A DNA stretch of 64,000 nt, from the NCBI GenBank assembly GCA_023250195.1, contig JAHFBF010000001.1:337907-401906 (forward strand), in the 5' to 3' direction. Below are positions 17,125 to 26,377 of the stretch, piece by piece. Numbering within the stretch: the stretch's first letter is position 1; every line of letters starts with the position of its first letter. The position numbers were made by a program, and so were the translations under genes. This DNA is from Candidatus Melainabacteria bacterium (GTDB lineage: Bacteria > Cyanobacteriota > Vampirovibrionia > 2-02-FULL-35-15). A model generated the notes under the pieces. The model searched no databases, had not been told where the DNA came from, and was given only the letters and a program-made list of their open reading frames with translations.

Positions 17125-18054
17125 ATGCAAAAATACTTCATTCAAAAAGAAAAAAGATTTTGGACAAATCTTGTCAATAATTTAATGGGACAAGTCTTTT
17201 TTCTCAGTGCATTTATAGCAGTACTTTCACTATTTTTAATAACAGCTTATGTCTTTTATAACGGTATTCAGGTGTTTAAAGTAGTTTCACTAAAAGATTT
17301 TATTTTTGGATTTGAATGGGAACCGGTAACAAGAAAGCTTTTTGGTATTTTCCCAATGATTATTACTTCATTTTATGTAACCATTGGTGCATTAATGTTA
17401 AGCGCTCCGCTGGGAATTGCCTGTGCTGTTTTTCTTGCCGAGATTGCTCCTCTATCTGCCCAGCAGATAATTAGGCCGGCTGTTCAGCTTTTAGCAGGTA
17501 TCCCTTCAGTAATTTTCGGACTTTTTGGTTTATCCTTTATAGTTCCACTGATTCAGACTTTCGCCGAAGTTGCAGGACTTTCAATTTTAGCTGCAATAAT
17601 CATTCTTTCAGTTATGATCCTTCCTACAATAATCAGCATCTCTGAAGATGCTATCAGGGCTGTTCCAAAAGAATTAAAAGAAAGTAGTATAGCTCTTGGC
17701 ACTACAAAGTGGCAAACAATCTATGGCGCTATCCTGCCAGCCAGTTCATCAGGACTTATGACAGCAATTACTCTTTCACTGGGTCGGGCATTTGGAGAAG
17801 CTATGGCAGTAAAGATGGTAATTGGAAATACCCAGACAATGCCTGATTTTTCTCCTGACACACTTTTTGGACTTTTAAGTCTGGCAAGAACATTAACTAC
17901 AAACATAATCGGTGATATCGAATATGCCGAACCAGGACCACATTTACAGTCTTTATTTGCAACCGGTGCAATATTATTCATTTTTATTATTTTTACAAAC
18001 GCAATTTACTATTTATTTTTAAAAAAAGCATATGGCGTAAGGAGAGCACAGTAA
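17125..18054 (+). CDS. pstC: Phosphate ABC transporter permease PstC
   Basis: Inner-membrane permease of the high-affinity phosphate importer, 309 residues with about six membrane helices. LLAGIPSVIFGLFGL and the cytoplasmic coupling (EAA-like) loop KESSIALGTTKWQTIYGAILPA are typical of PstC. PstA follows 24 bp downstream. The binding protein (pstS), ATPase (pstB) and phoU are not adjacent, so they must lie elsewhere if the transporter is complete. No Shine-Dalgarno is visible before the ATG. Confidence 0.93.
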   Translation: MQKYFIQKEKRFWTNLVNNLMGQVFFLSAFIAVLSLFLITAYVFYNGIQVFKVVSLKDFIFGFEWEPVTRKLFGIFPMIITSFYVTIGALMLSAPLGIACAVFLAEIAPLSAQQIIRPAVQLLAGIPSVIFGLFGLSFIVPLIQTFAEVAGLSILAAIIILSVMILPTIISISEDAIRAVPKELKESSIALGTTKWQTIYGAILPASSSGLMTAITLSLGRAFGEAMAVKMVIGNTQTMPDFSPDTLFGLLSLARTLTTNIIGDIEYAEPGPHLQSLFATGAILFIFIIFTNAIYYLFLKKAYGVRRAQ

Positions 18055-18078
18055 TTAAAGGAGGGCGGTGAAAAAATA

Positions 18079-18978
18079 ATGCAAAGAGTTCAATTTGACA
18101 AAGGTAATATTTTAAGAATTCAAACAGAGCAAAAAATCGCTCTTGGTACTCTGTGGTTTTCTGGTTGGCTAATCGTAACAGTACTGATTTTTATTATTGG
18201 TTATATTTTTTATTTTGGTTTACCAACTGCTTTATCTTTTCACTATTTATTTAGCCCGCCGGATGGCGGCCGATATGATACAGGAGGAATCTTATATCAA
18301 TTAATTTCAACATTATATTTAATTTTTGGAGCAATTGCTGTAGCTGCACCAATTGGAATATCAGCAGCAATTTATCTTACAGAGTATGCCCCACAAAACG
18401 CTATCACAAAGTTAATTGGATTTGCTATCGAAAATCTGGCAGGTATTCCTTCTATTATTTATGGACTTTTTGGACTGGCTTTTTTTGTAATATTTTTAAA
18501 ATTTGAATACTCACTGCTTGCAGGTGCACTCACTGTAGCTATTATGGTTTTACCGGTAATAATCAGGACTTCTGAAGAGGCACTGCTTTCAGTACCACAA
18601 AGACTAAGGCAGAGCAGTTTAGCTCTTGGTGTAAACAAATGGCAGACTATTGCAAACGTAGTTTTACCCTCAGCATTTCCTGGAATTCTTACTGGTATTC
18701 TGCTAAGCATTGGAAGAATTATTGGTGAATCAGCTATCCTGATTCTTGCAGCAGGAGGAAGCATTACTGCCATGCCAAGTCTTATATCAAGCGATTATCC
18801 ATATTTTCTTCCTGAATCTGCAAGAACTCTGGCTGTTCATCTTTATTACCAGGCTACAAGCTACGACACAAGGGGCAAAGCATTTGCTACAGGTGTAGTT
18901 CTAATTTTGATTGTATTATTCTTAAATTTTAGTATTACTCAGATTTCAAAAAGCTATAGAAAAAGATTCTTAAGTTGA
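18079..18978 (+). CDS. pstA: Phosphate ABC transporter permease PstA
   Basis: Second permease of the phosphate importer, 299 residues. It has PstA-type blocks: FSPPDGGRYDTGGILYQLIS, NLAGIPSIIYGLFGLAFF and the coupling loop LRQSSLALGVNKWQTIANVVLP. A strong AGGAGG lies 14 nt from the ATG, rather far, with a nearer GGTG at 8 nt. It ends 10 bp before the converging atpG. Confidence 0.93.
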   Translation: MQRVQFDKGNILRIQTEQKIALGTLWFSGWLIVTVLIFIIGYIFYFGLPTALSFHYLFSPPDGGRYDTGGILYQLISTLYLIFGAIAVAAPIGISAAIYLTEYAPQNAITKLIGFAIENLAGIPSIIYGLFGLAFFVIFLKFEYSLLAGALTVAIMVLPVIIRTSEEALLSVPQRLRQSSLALGVNKWQTIANVVLPSAFPGILTGILLSIGRIIGESAILILAAGGSITAMPSLISSDYPYFLPESARTLAVHLYYQATSYDTRGKAFATGVVLILIVLFLNFSITQISKSYRKRFLS

Positions 18979-18988
18979 ATTCTTATTT

Positions 18989-19879
18989 TTATTTAAGTGC
19001 TTCAACCCCACCCACAATTTCTGACAATTCCTGGGTAATTGCTGCCTGACGTGCTTTATTATAAACAATCGTCAGTTTATCAATTAGTTCTTTTGCATTT
19101 TTTGTAGCACTTGACATTGCATTCATACGACTTGCAAGTTCACTGCATGAAGCTTCTAACAATGCATGGTAAATAACGTTGCTTAAATAAAGCGGAAGTA
19201 AATTTTGCAAAACAATATCTAAGGATGGTTCAAAAAGAACAGAGGTGAGATTTTTTTCTTCCAATCTCTGATCTCTGCTCTCTGATCTCTCATTTTTTAT
19301 TGGTAAAAAATGTTTTTTATAGACTTCATTTCTAAGCATTGAAATAAAATCTGTCCCTATTATTTCTACCTGATCAACTGTTTTATTTAAGAATGCATTT
19401 TCAGCACTTGATGCTATAAGATTTGCCAATTCAATATTAGGAACAGCAGCCAATTGCGTAAAACTTTCCAGTATTTCTATTTTGGTTCTTTTAAAAAAGT
19501 TATTTGCCTTATTTCCAATAATAATTAGTTTTGGTTTTATTTCGGATTTTTCAAGTTCAACAGCTCTTCTTGCCGCTTTTTTAAGAAGGTTTGTATTGTA
19601 GCTGCCGCACAAACCCCTGTCAGAAGTTATTACAACAATTCCAACAGACTTTACTTTTCTTTCCTTCATAAGAAGAATTTCGTTTTTGTCAAATGAAGAA
19701 ATAGAAGCTATTGCTTTATTTGTAAAGTTGATTATCTGTTGTGTGTATGGCCTTGAGCTTAAAACCCTGATTTGTGCTTTTCTTACTTTACTTGCAGCAA
19801 CCAGTTTCATTGCCTGAGTAATCTTTTGAGTACTCTTTATTGATTTAATTCTTACTTTTATATGTTTAAGATTTGGCAT
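18989..19879 (-). CDS. atpG: ATP synthase F1 gamma subunit
   Basis: Central rotor stalk of F1F0 ATP synthase, 296 residues. The N-terminal helix MPNLKHIKVRIKSIKSTQKI with ITQAMKLVAASKVRKAQ and the C-terminal LASRMNAMSSATKNAKELI are the two coiled-coil helices, and VITSDRGLCGSYN is the conserved middle. It is unusual in standing alone: no other atp gene is near. Residues about 199-213 (NERSESRDQRLEEKN) are encoded by a CTCTGA tandem microrepeat. TAGAAT abuts the ATG and there is no ribosome site. Confidence 0.95.
   Translation of the reverse strand: MPNLKHIKVRIKSIKSTQKITQAMKLVAASKVRKAQIRVLSSRPYTQQIINFTNKAIASISSFDKNEILLMKERKVKSVGIVVITSDRGLCGSYNTNLLKKAARRAVELEKSEIKPKLIIIGNKANNFFKRTKIEILESFTQLAAVPNIELANLIASSAENAFLNKTVDQVEIIGTDFISMLRNEVYKKHFLPIKNERSESRDQRLEEKNLTSVLFEPSLDIVLQNLLPLYLSNVIYHALLEASCSELASRMNAMSSATKNAKELIDKLTIVYNKARQAAITQELSEIVGGVEALK
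19264..19290. repeat. CTCTGAT tandem microrepeat inside atpG
   Basis: ATCTCTGATCTCTG followed by CTCTCTGATCTCT: short imperfect tandem units, read in the atpG frame as a charged loop (ERSESRDQR). It probably lies in the variable region of the gamma subunit. Confidence 0.6.
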
Positions 19880-19965
19880 ATTCTAGAGAATCAGAAAAAG
19901 AGAAAATTAATTATTTTTCTAGTTAATCTTAACATAAAATGTTATAAAATAATCCTGTAATTACT

Positions 19966-21114
19966 ATGAACCTAATTAAAACTAAAATTTTCTTTTCATT
20001 CTTCCTGCTTCTTACTTCTTGTTTCTTTTTTTCTGCAAATTGCCAGACAAATGAAATTCAAAATAATGCAGGAAAAAAATACGAAGACTTAATTAGACCT
20101 CAAGATCCTGCAAAGCCTATTGAAATTTCTACTCCTGCAGAAGTTTCAGAGCCAAAAATTATTATCCCGCAAAAGGATGAGCTAATTTTATTTTTACCAA
20201 AACTTGACCCCTCACTATATAACAATTGGAACGCTTCCGGTGAACCGATTGTATGGGTACAAGGCAATCTCTTTCTGGATTTTCTTGCAGAAAACCAGGA
20301 ACTGTTTAACGAATTGAAATTAGAAAAGGTTTTAAAACAAACTTACACAAAGGAAAATCATATTGTTGATGTTTTAATTTATAAATTTAATGATTTTACA
20401 GGAGCGTATAGTGCTTATACTACTCTACATAACGGTATCACTACAAAATTAAAAGTCGGCAAAAATGCAAGTGAATCAGACAAACTTGTTAATTTCTGGA
20501 AAGGGGTTTACTTTGTTGACATTCATACAAATTCTGACAATGACAACATTGCAAAAGAATTTATTACTCTTTCAAGTCAGGATATTTCAAAAAATATACA
20601 AACAGAGCAAATGCCTCCTGTTGTAGCAATTCAACTCCCTGCTTTAAACAGAATTCCGGGAAGTGAAAAATATTGTATTGGCTCTGCCTGCTGTAAAAAG
20701 TACTTCACAGAAAACATTACAGATTTTAATCTTTTTAAACTTGCTGAATCCGGAGGAATAATAACAGCACTGTACCAAACAGATGATTCTAAAGATAAAG
20801 AAAGGGTTTCACTTATTCTTGCCCGCTATACTACAAAAGAAAGCGCTCAGTCTGTGTTTACTTCACTTAAGGAATATTTTGACAAGCAGAAATCCGCAAA
20901 GAAAGAAATGGAGATCGATTTTGACATCAATAATTTAATTCTACAAATTAAAACCGAGAAAAATAACTATACAATGTTAAAACAAAAAGGAAACCTGTTA
21001 GCTATTGCATATAATATAACAAGCAAAAAAGCCGGAGAACAAATACTGACACTAATTCCTTGGCCTATAGAAATTACAAAGCCAATTAATACCATAACCA
21101 ACGAAGATAAATAA
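19966..21114 (+). CDS. Exported lipoprotein-like protein, possibly DUF6599 type
   Basis: 382 residues with an N-terminal export signal containing a lipobox-like LLLTSC (Cys near residue 19). The mature part has two similar alpha/beta segments, around IYKFNDFTGAYSAYTTL (about 147-163) and ILARYTTKESAQSVFTSL (about 285-302), a pattern I associate with DUF6599-type proteins. That match is tentative. A short Cys cluster (YCIGSACCKKYF) is also present. It is divergent from atpG, and TAAAAT upstream could be its -10. Cell-envelope location is likely; function is unknown. Confidence 0.6.
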   Translation: MNLIKTKIFFSFFLLLTSCFFFSANCQTNEIQNNAGKKYEDLIRPQDPAKPIEISTPAEVSEPKIIIPQKDELILFLPKLDPSLYNNWNASGEPIVWVQGNLFLDFLAENQELFNELKLEKVLKQTYTKENHIVDVLIYKFNDFTGAYSAYTTLHNGITTKLKVGKNASESDKLVNFWKGVYFVDIHTNSDNDNIAKEFITLSSQDISKNIQTEQMPPVVAIQLPALNRIPGSEKYCIGSACCKKYFTENITDFNLFKLAESGGIITALYQTDDSKDKERVSLILARYTTKESAQSVFTSLKEYFDKQKSAKKEMEIDFDINNLILQIKTEKNNYTMLKQKGNLLAIAYNITSKKAGEQILTLIPWPIEITKPINTITNEDK

Positions 21115-21120
21115 AGGAAG

Positions 21121-21175
21121 TGGCTCAGTCCTCTGGCAGAAGGAGGAATGACAGAATCGTTAGATCCCCTTAACA
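21121..21175. repeat. Fragment resembling a dispersed repeat
   Basis: The stretch around CTCAGTCCTCTGGCAGAAGG and GGAATGACAGAATC resembles one half of the intergenic (T)CATTC...GAATGAC elements seen at 48698. No partner arm is visible. It lies in the 129-bp gap before korA. Confidence 0.3.
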
Positions 21176-21243
21176 TCCGTATTTCTCATTTATAATAAAG
21201 AAGAAAACACCCATCTCAGGGTACAATTCTAAAGGATTATTAA

Positions 21244-23100
21244 ATGACTTTAACAGAAGAAAAAAAAGAAAAAAAAATAGAAACTCTTGAAGAGGCCACT
21301 ATAAGGTTTGCCGGAGACTCTGGCGACGGAATGCAGTTAACCGGTGGACAGTTTACAAATGCAACTGCAATTGTAGGTAATGATTTAAGCACACTGCCTG
21401 ATTTTCCTGCAGAAATTAGAGCTCCTGCCGGATCACTTGCAGGAGTAAGTGCATTTCAGATTCATTTTAGTAGTAAAGAGATTCATACACCGGGAGATAT
21501 TCTCGATGTACTTGTAGCTATGAATCCAGCTGCACTTAAAACAAATTTAAAAGACTTAAAACCAGGCGGAATGCTGATAGTAAACATAAATGCATTTAAT
21601 GAAACAAACCTGAAAAAAGCCGGCTATGACAAAAATCCTCTTGAAGACGGACTAACCCAAAAATATAAAGTTTTTTCAATTGAGATTTCAAGACTTACTC
21701 AACTTGCTCTTGAAGAAATGAAATTACCAGCAAAGGTAGTTGACAGATCGAAAAATTTATTTGCTCTTGGTCTTATGTACTGGCTTTATACAAGGCCAAT
21801 GGAAAAAACAATTGAATGGTTAAAGAAAAAATTTGCAAAAGACCCTGTAACTTTAGAAGCAAATTTAAAAGTACTAAAAGCCGGATATCACTTTGGTGAA
21901 ACCACAGAAGCTTTTATATCAAACTATGAAATAAAACATGCAAAAATTCTTCCCGGCAAATATAGGAACATTACTGGAAATGAAGCTACTGTTTTAGGCT
22001 TAATAGCTGCACATCAATTAACAGGATTGACAATATTTTTAGGCAGTTATCCCATAACCCCTGCAAGTGACATTCTGCATGAACTGTCAAAATACAAAAA
22101 TTTTGGAATAAGAACTTTTCAGGCAGAGGATGAAATTGCTGCAATCGGTTCTGCCATTGGTGCCAGCTTTGCAGGTGGTCTTGGTGTAACTACTACAAGC
22201 GGTCCTGGAGTCTGCTTAAAATCAGAGTTTATTAATCTTGCAGTTAAAACTGAGCTGCCAATAATTATTTGTGACATTCAAAGAGGCGGACCAAGTACAG
22301 GTTTACCCACAAAGACAGAACAGGCTGATCTTCTCCAGGCAGTTTTTGGACGTAACTCAGAAAGTCCTGTCCCTATCATTGCAGCAGCAACCCCCGGCGA
22401 TTGTTTTGAAACTATGATTGAAGCTGTAAGAATTGCAATTAAATATATGACCCCTGTATTTTTTATGTCTGATGGTTATCTAGCAAATGGCTCTGAGCCA
22501 TGGAGAATCCCTGAAATAAGTAATTTCTCAAAAATTGAAGTGACGTTCAGGAAAGAAATTAACGGTTTCTCTCCATTTCTGCGTGATGAAAAAACATTAG
22601 CAAGACCATGGGCACTACCTGGTACGCCAGGCTTAGAACATGTAATCGGTGGACTTGAGTCCGAACAAACTACAGGAAAAGTCAGCTACGATCCACAAAA
22701 CCACGATGCCATGGTAAAGATTCGTGCAAAAAGAATTGCGCAGATTGAAAATGACATTCCAGATATAAAAGTTGTATTCGGTGAACCAAAAGGAGACTTA
22801 TTAATCTTAGGCTGGGGTAGTACATTAGGTGCAATTAACGCTGCTACTGAAAAACTTCTAGAAAAAGGATACAAGGTGGCAAATGCACATCTGAGACACC
22901 TAAATCCTTTTCCAAAAAATCTTGGTGAGTTTCTAAAAAATTATAAAAAAGTTTTAATTCCTGAAGTTAACCTCGGACAATTGAAATTATTAATCAGAGC
23001 TAAGTATTTGGTTGATGCTCAAGGATTTAATGTCGTTAGTGGTCAACCACTTAAAGTCAACGGCATAGTAGAAACCGCCGAAAAAATGATACGGGGATAA
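21244..23100 (+). CDS. korA: 2-oxoacid:ferredoxin oxidoreductase, fused gamma-alpha subunit
   Basis: Oxidatively decarboxylates a 2-oxoacid (probably 2-oxoglutarate) to the acyl-CoA while reducing ferredoxin. Residues about 15-190 are the gamma domain (IRFAGDSGDGMQLTGGQF, DILDVLVAMNPAALKTNL). Residues about 240-618 are the alpha domain (FLGSYPITPASDILHELSKY, AIGSAIGASFAGGLGVTTTS, GPSTGLPTKTEQADLLQAVF). The fusion, 618 residues, is the common bacterial KorA form. The beta subunit starts 2 bp after its stop. No delta-type ferredoxin subunit is present, as usual for this two-gene type. Confidence 0.93.
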   Translation: MTLTEEKKEKKIETLEEATIRFAGDSGDGMQLTGGQFTNATAIVGNDLSTLPDFPAEIRAPAGSLAGVSAFQIHFSSKEIHTPGDILDVLVAMNPAALKTNLKDLKPGGMLIVNINAFNETNLKKAGYDKNPLEDGLTQKYKVFSIEISRLTQLALEEMKLPAKVVDRSKNLFALGLMYWLYTRPMEKTIEWLKKKFAKDPVTLEANLKVLKAGYHFGETTEAFISNYEIKHAKILPGKYRNITGNEATVLGLIAAHQLTGLTIFLGSYPITPASDILHELSKYKNFGIRTFQAEDEIAAIGSAIGASFAGGLGVTTTSGPGVCLKSEFINLAVKTELPIIICDIQRGGPSTGLPTKTEQADLLQAVFGRNSESPVPIIAAATPGDCFETMIEAVRIAIKYMTPVFFMSDGYLANGSEPWRIPEISNFSKIEVTFRKEINGFSPFLRDEKTLARPWALPGTPGLEHVIGGLESEQTTGKVSYDPQNHDAMVKIRAKRIAQIENDIPDIKVVFGEPKGDLLILGWGSTLGAINAATEKLLEKGYKVANAHLRHLNPFPKNLGEFLKNYKKVLIPEVNLGQLKLLIRAKYLVDAQGFNVVSGQPLKVNGIVETAEKMIRG

Positions 23101-23102
23101 AA

Positions 23103-24125
23103 ATGGCAACAACAGAACCACAAAAATATACAAAAGCAGATTTTGAATCACCAAATGATGTTCGTTGGTGCCCTGGCTGCGGAGACTATGCAATTTTATC
23201 TGCCGTTCAATCTGTAATGCCTACACTTGGCATACCAAAAGAAAAATTTGTTTTTATATCTGGAATTGGCTGTTCAAGCAGGTTTCCTTACTATATGAAT
23301 TGCTACGGATTTCATACAATCCATGGAAGAGCACTTACCGTAGCTACAGGAGTTAAATCAATAAATCCGGATCTTTCAGTATGGGTAATTACCGGGGATG
23401 GGGATGGGCTTAGTATTGGTGGAAATCACTTTATGCATGCCATACGCAGAAATCAGGATTTTAAAATATTACTTTTCAATAATAAGATTTATGGTTTAAC
23501 AAAAGGGCAATATTCCCCTACATCGGAACTTGGAAAGAAAACAAAATCTACTCCATACGGTTCAATTGATAATCCTGTAAACCCTGTCTCCCTTGCAATT
23601 GCAAGTGGTGCTACCTTTGTAGCAAGAACAGTTGATAACAATGTTAAACACATGATGGAAATTTTAAAGAGAGCAGCAGCACATAAAGGAACAGCATTTG
23701 TTGAAATCTACCAGAACTGTTTAGTATTTAATGATAATGCTTTTGATGACTTTACTAAAAAAGACGTTAAAGATGATCATTCTGTCTATGTTGAACATGG
23801 CAAGCCGCTTATCTTTGGAAAAAATCATGACAAAGCAATTAAACTAAATGGTTTTCATTCTGAAGTAATTAATGCTGCAAACGGAAGCATGAAAGAGGCT
23901 CTTGTTCATAATGAAAATGTTGATGACCGTGGATTGTCTTATGTAATTGGTCAGATGGGTGTAGAAAATGAAGGATTGCCTGTTGCCTTTGGAGTGTTAA
24001 GAGATATTCGACAACCTACATACCAGGAACGTTTATTTGAACAAGAAAATTTGGCGAAAGAAAAGGGTTCAAAAGCAAGCCTTGAAAGCATCTTAAATGC
24101 TGGTGATACGTGGGTAGTAAAATAA
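23103..24125 (+). CDS. korB: 2-oxoacid:ferredoxin oxidoreductase beta subunit
   Basis: Thiamine-diphosphate-binding subunit partnering KorA. VRWCPGCGDYAILSAVQ carries the first Cys pair, FISGIGCSSRFPYYMNCYGF the next conserved Cys, ITGDGDGLSIGGNHFMHAIR the TPP/Mg motif (GDGDG ... N) and YGLTKGQYSPTS the family signature. 340 residues. The start lies 2 bp after the korA stop, so the two are translationally linked. A 2-oxoglutarate substrate is favoured over pyruvate by similarity of layout, but it cannot be proven here. Confidence 0.93.
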   Translation: MATTEPQKYTKADFESPNDVRWCPGCGDYAILSAVQSVMPTLGIPKEKFVFISGIGCSSRFPYYMNCYGFHTIHGRALTVATGVKSINPDLSVWVITGDGDGLSIGGNHFMHAIRRNQDFKILLFNNKIYGLTKGQYSPTSELGKKTKSTPYGSIDNPVNPVSLAIASGATFVARTVDNNVKHMMEILKRAAAHKGTAFVEIYQNCLVFNDNAFDDFTKKDVKDDHSVYVEHGKPLIFGKNHDKAIKLNGFHSEVINAANGSMKEALVHNENVDDRGLSYVIGQMGVENEGLPVAFGVLRDIRQPTYQERLFEQENLAKEKGSKASLESILNAGDTWVVK

Positions 24126-24215
24126 TAAATATTATACATTAAGATAACAAACTGCCTGGTTTTAACAACGTATACAATAATAGATCAAATCTGAAAGTAA
24201 TACTAAGGGGTATAA

Positions 24216-26315
24216 ATGAAAAATTTAAGAAAATCAACAATATTTTTTTTAGTAGCTCAATTTTTAATTGTAAATGTACTTTTTTTATTTCCTGCTTACA
24301 ATAAATCTTACGCAGCATTTGATGTTCAAGGCGTAGAACTATTTAAGAATAATAATATCTGCATAATTATGGCAGGAAGCACTACCCCTGAAGGATTAAG
24401 TCTTTCAGGCTTTACAGTTAACACTGAAAATGTTCAGTCAAGAATAAGTTCAAGTGGTTCACTGTGTCCAATTCCTCCATTTTTTACCGGTGGAACACTT
24501 TTAACCACCATAAGTGGAATAACAACTCAGGCTGATCCTACAGTACAGGGACTTGGAAGAGGAATTTTAATTTCTGAAATTGCAGGAAATTCCAGCGGCG
24601 TATCAAGCTCTGGTGATCCATTAGGATTTAGTTCACTAGTTAGCAGGCTAGGTGGCTTAGTATCAACAATATTTGAAATAAGTTTACCTGACGGCTGTGA
24701 CATAATAGATGATGACGATGACATAGTTGGCGCAAGCAGTGATCTTTCAGCTATTAATGATTTTTCATTCCCAACATGCACCTCCACTACTGGCTTAACT
24801 GTAGCCTGTAATGATGCCAGTAATTTGTTAACTGCCATAACTGGCTTAGCTCCAGCCACAAGTACAAGTTCAGCAAAAATTCGCTTCACAATATCAGAAC
24901 TTAATGGTTTTGCAGATGCAAATATGATTGATTCTATTTTAATTAAATTAGATTCACAGGATATTTTCTGTCCCAATAATGCAGGCAATCCTTTAACAGC
25001 AACTATAGTTGCAAAAAATGCCGTTAGCAGTCCAACAATTACAGAAACAATTGGTAGTACAAATATTGGCACTCCTATGCAGGCCGCAAAACTTTCTTAT
25101 GCTGCTGAAACAGTTACTTCAATTAAAGGAGAAACCTCTACAAACGAAACCGGAACAACTCCTGTTTTAGCAGGTGCAACAACAGCAAATACCATTCAAG
25201 TAGAAGAACTAAATAACGAATCAATCCCAATTAATGGTCAATCATCTCCTACAATAATAAACCCATCTGCTATAAACTCCAATGAAATCAGTTCAATTAA
25301 CGTCTGGCTTATCCCTTCCAGCATTAATTTATTTTCAAGCCCACCTTCAACTACTGATATTACTTTTTCCGATAATTCACTTATAGTTAGTTCTGCACCT
25401 TACCTTGTTATGACTAATGCTGATGATCTAAATGCCCCTGTTGGAACTCTTGTAATTCCAATTCAATTAAACCTGGGAGGAACCGATCCCTCCGCAGTAA
25501 AAACAACAATTACAATTAAAAATCTTACTTTAAGTGGAGACACTACAGCATCAAAAGACAGTACTATATCTCTCTCTTTCTATGAGCTTGTTTCCGGGGC
25601 TATAGTAAACACCCCTGGAGCACTTTCAGTATTTAGTTCTGCTACAAACACAACAAATCCACGAAATTTTTCTTCCTTTGCTCCACTCTCTACAAGAGCT
25701 ATCTCGCAAAACACAATAGTTGGTGGTGCTGTAAATGAAGGAGCAGGAGCATCACAAATACTAACCGATCCGGACTTAAGTGCACTAACTGCGAGAGATA
25801 CAGTGCTTGGCACTCCACAAATTACAAATTTTACAAAGGTTGTTTCTTCAGTAACTGACATTGATTTAACCAAGATCGATCTTTCAGATTCAAATTCTGT
25901 TTTAACCGTTACTGGAAACAAAGGAGCTTCAATTGGCGGAGCAAAAGTAAAAATTGAATCTTTTGCAAAAGATCAAACTACAGCTTTTGATTCTGTAACT
26001 ATTACAAGTAAGAGTGATGGATCATTTAATGCAAAACTTAAAGCAGACTTTTCAAAAGGTGATGCAACTGTTAGTTTAAAACAAACAGTCAGCAAAATAG
26101 ACAGTCAAGTTATAATAACTAAAACAGTTACAGCATCCTCACAATCTTGTGAAAAAACTGTCTGTGGCTGTGCAAATCCAAACTGTTCACCAAACATTAC
26201 TTCTGTTTTAACTTTTATTCAAGACAATGGCGGTTTAGCCCAGATAGTAACTAGTGGCGGAGTTTTACTTCAGGAAGTCATTACCTCTACAAAGAAAGCT
26301 CTGGGATTAAGTTAA
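24216..26315 (+). CDS. Large secreted surface protein of unknown function
   Basis: 699 residues with an export signal (STIFFLVAQFLIVNVLFLF, cleavage likely near SYAA). The rest is Ser/Thr/Asn-rich and beta-rich with no catalytic motif: an acidic DIIDDDDD patch near residue 165, beta-sandwich-like stretches, and a bacterial-Ig-like segment around 570-630 (GGAKVKIESFAKDQTTAFDS). A Cys cluster CEKTVCGCANPNC near residue 648 may bind metal or form disulfides. An AGGGG ribosome site precedes the ATG. Probably an adhesin, S-layer-like or other surface component. Confidence 0.65.
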   Translation: MKNLRKSTIFFLVAQFLIVNVLFLFPAYNKSYAAFDVQGVELFKNNNICIIMAGSTTPEGLSLSGFTVNTENVQSRISSSGSLCPIPPFFTGGTLLTTISGITTQADPTVQGLGRGILISEIAGNSSGVSSSGDPLGFSSLVSRLGGLVSTIFEISLPDGCDIIDDDDDIVGASSDLSAINDFSFPTCTSTTGLTVACNDASNLLTAITGLAPATSTSSAKIRFTISELNGFADANMIDSILIKLDSQDIFCPNNAGNPLTATIVAKNAVSSPTITETIGSTNIGTPMQAAKLSYAAETVTSIKGETSTNETGTTPVLAGATTANTIQVEELNNESIPINGQSSPTIINPSAINSNEISSINVWLIPSSINLFSSPPSTTDITFSDNSLIVSSAPYLVMTNADDLNAPVGTLVIPIQLNLGGTDPSAVKTTITIKNLTLSGDTTASKDSTISLSFYELVSGAIVNTPGALSVFSSATNTTNPRNFSSFAPLSTRAISQNTIVGGAVNEGAGASQILTDPDLSALTARDTVLGTPQITNFTKVVSSVTDIDLTKIDLSDSNSVLTVTGNKGASIGGAKVKIESFAKDQTTAFDSVTITSKSDGSFNAKLKADFSKGDATVSLKQTVSKIDSQVIITKTVTASSQSCEKTVCGCANPNCSPNITSVLTFIQDNGGLAQIVTSGGVLLQEVITSTKKALGLS

Positions 26316-26377
26316 TCTAAATTTGTAATGGCAAATCTACATAGGCTATAATTTAATATCTGGAGCAAAAGCTGTAA

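Noticed and set aside
24527-25072. 181-residue ORF antisense to the large surface protein gene
   Set aside because: It mirrors the low-complexity coding strand, has no ribosome site and no family features, while the sense frame has a signal peptide and good start.
26316-26377. Possible glmS ribozyme upstream of glmS
   Set aside because: The leader is only 62 bp and has promoter and ribosome-site elements but no ribozyme core.
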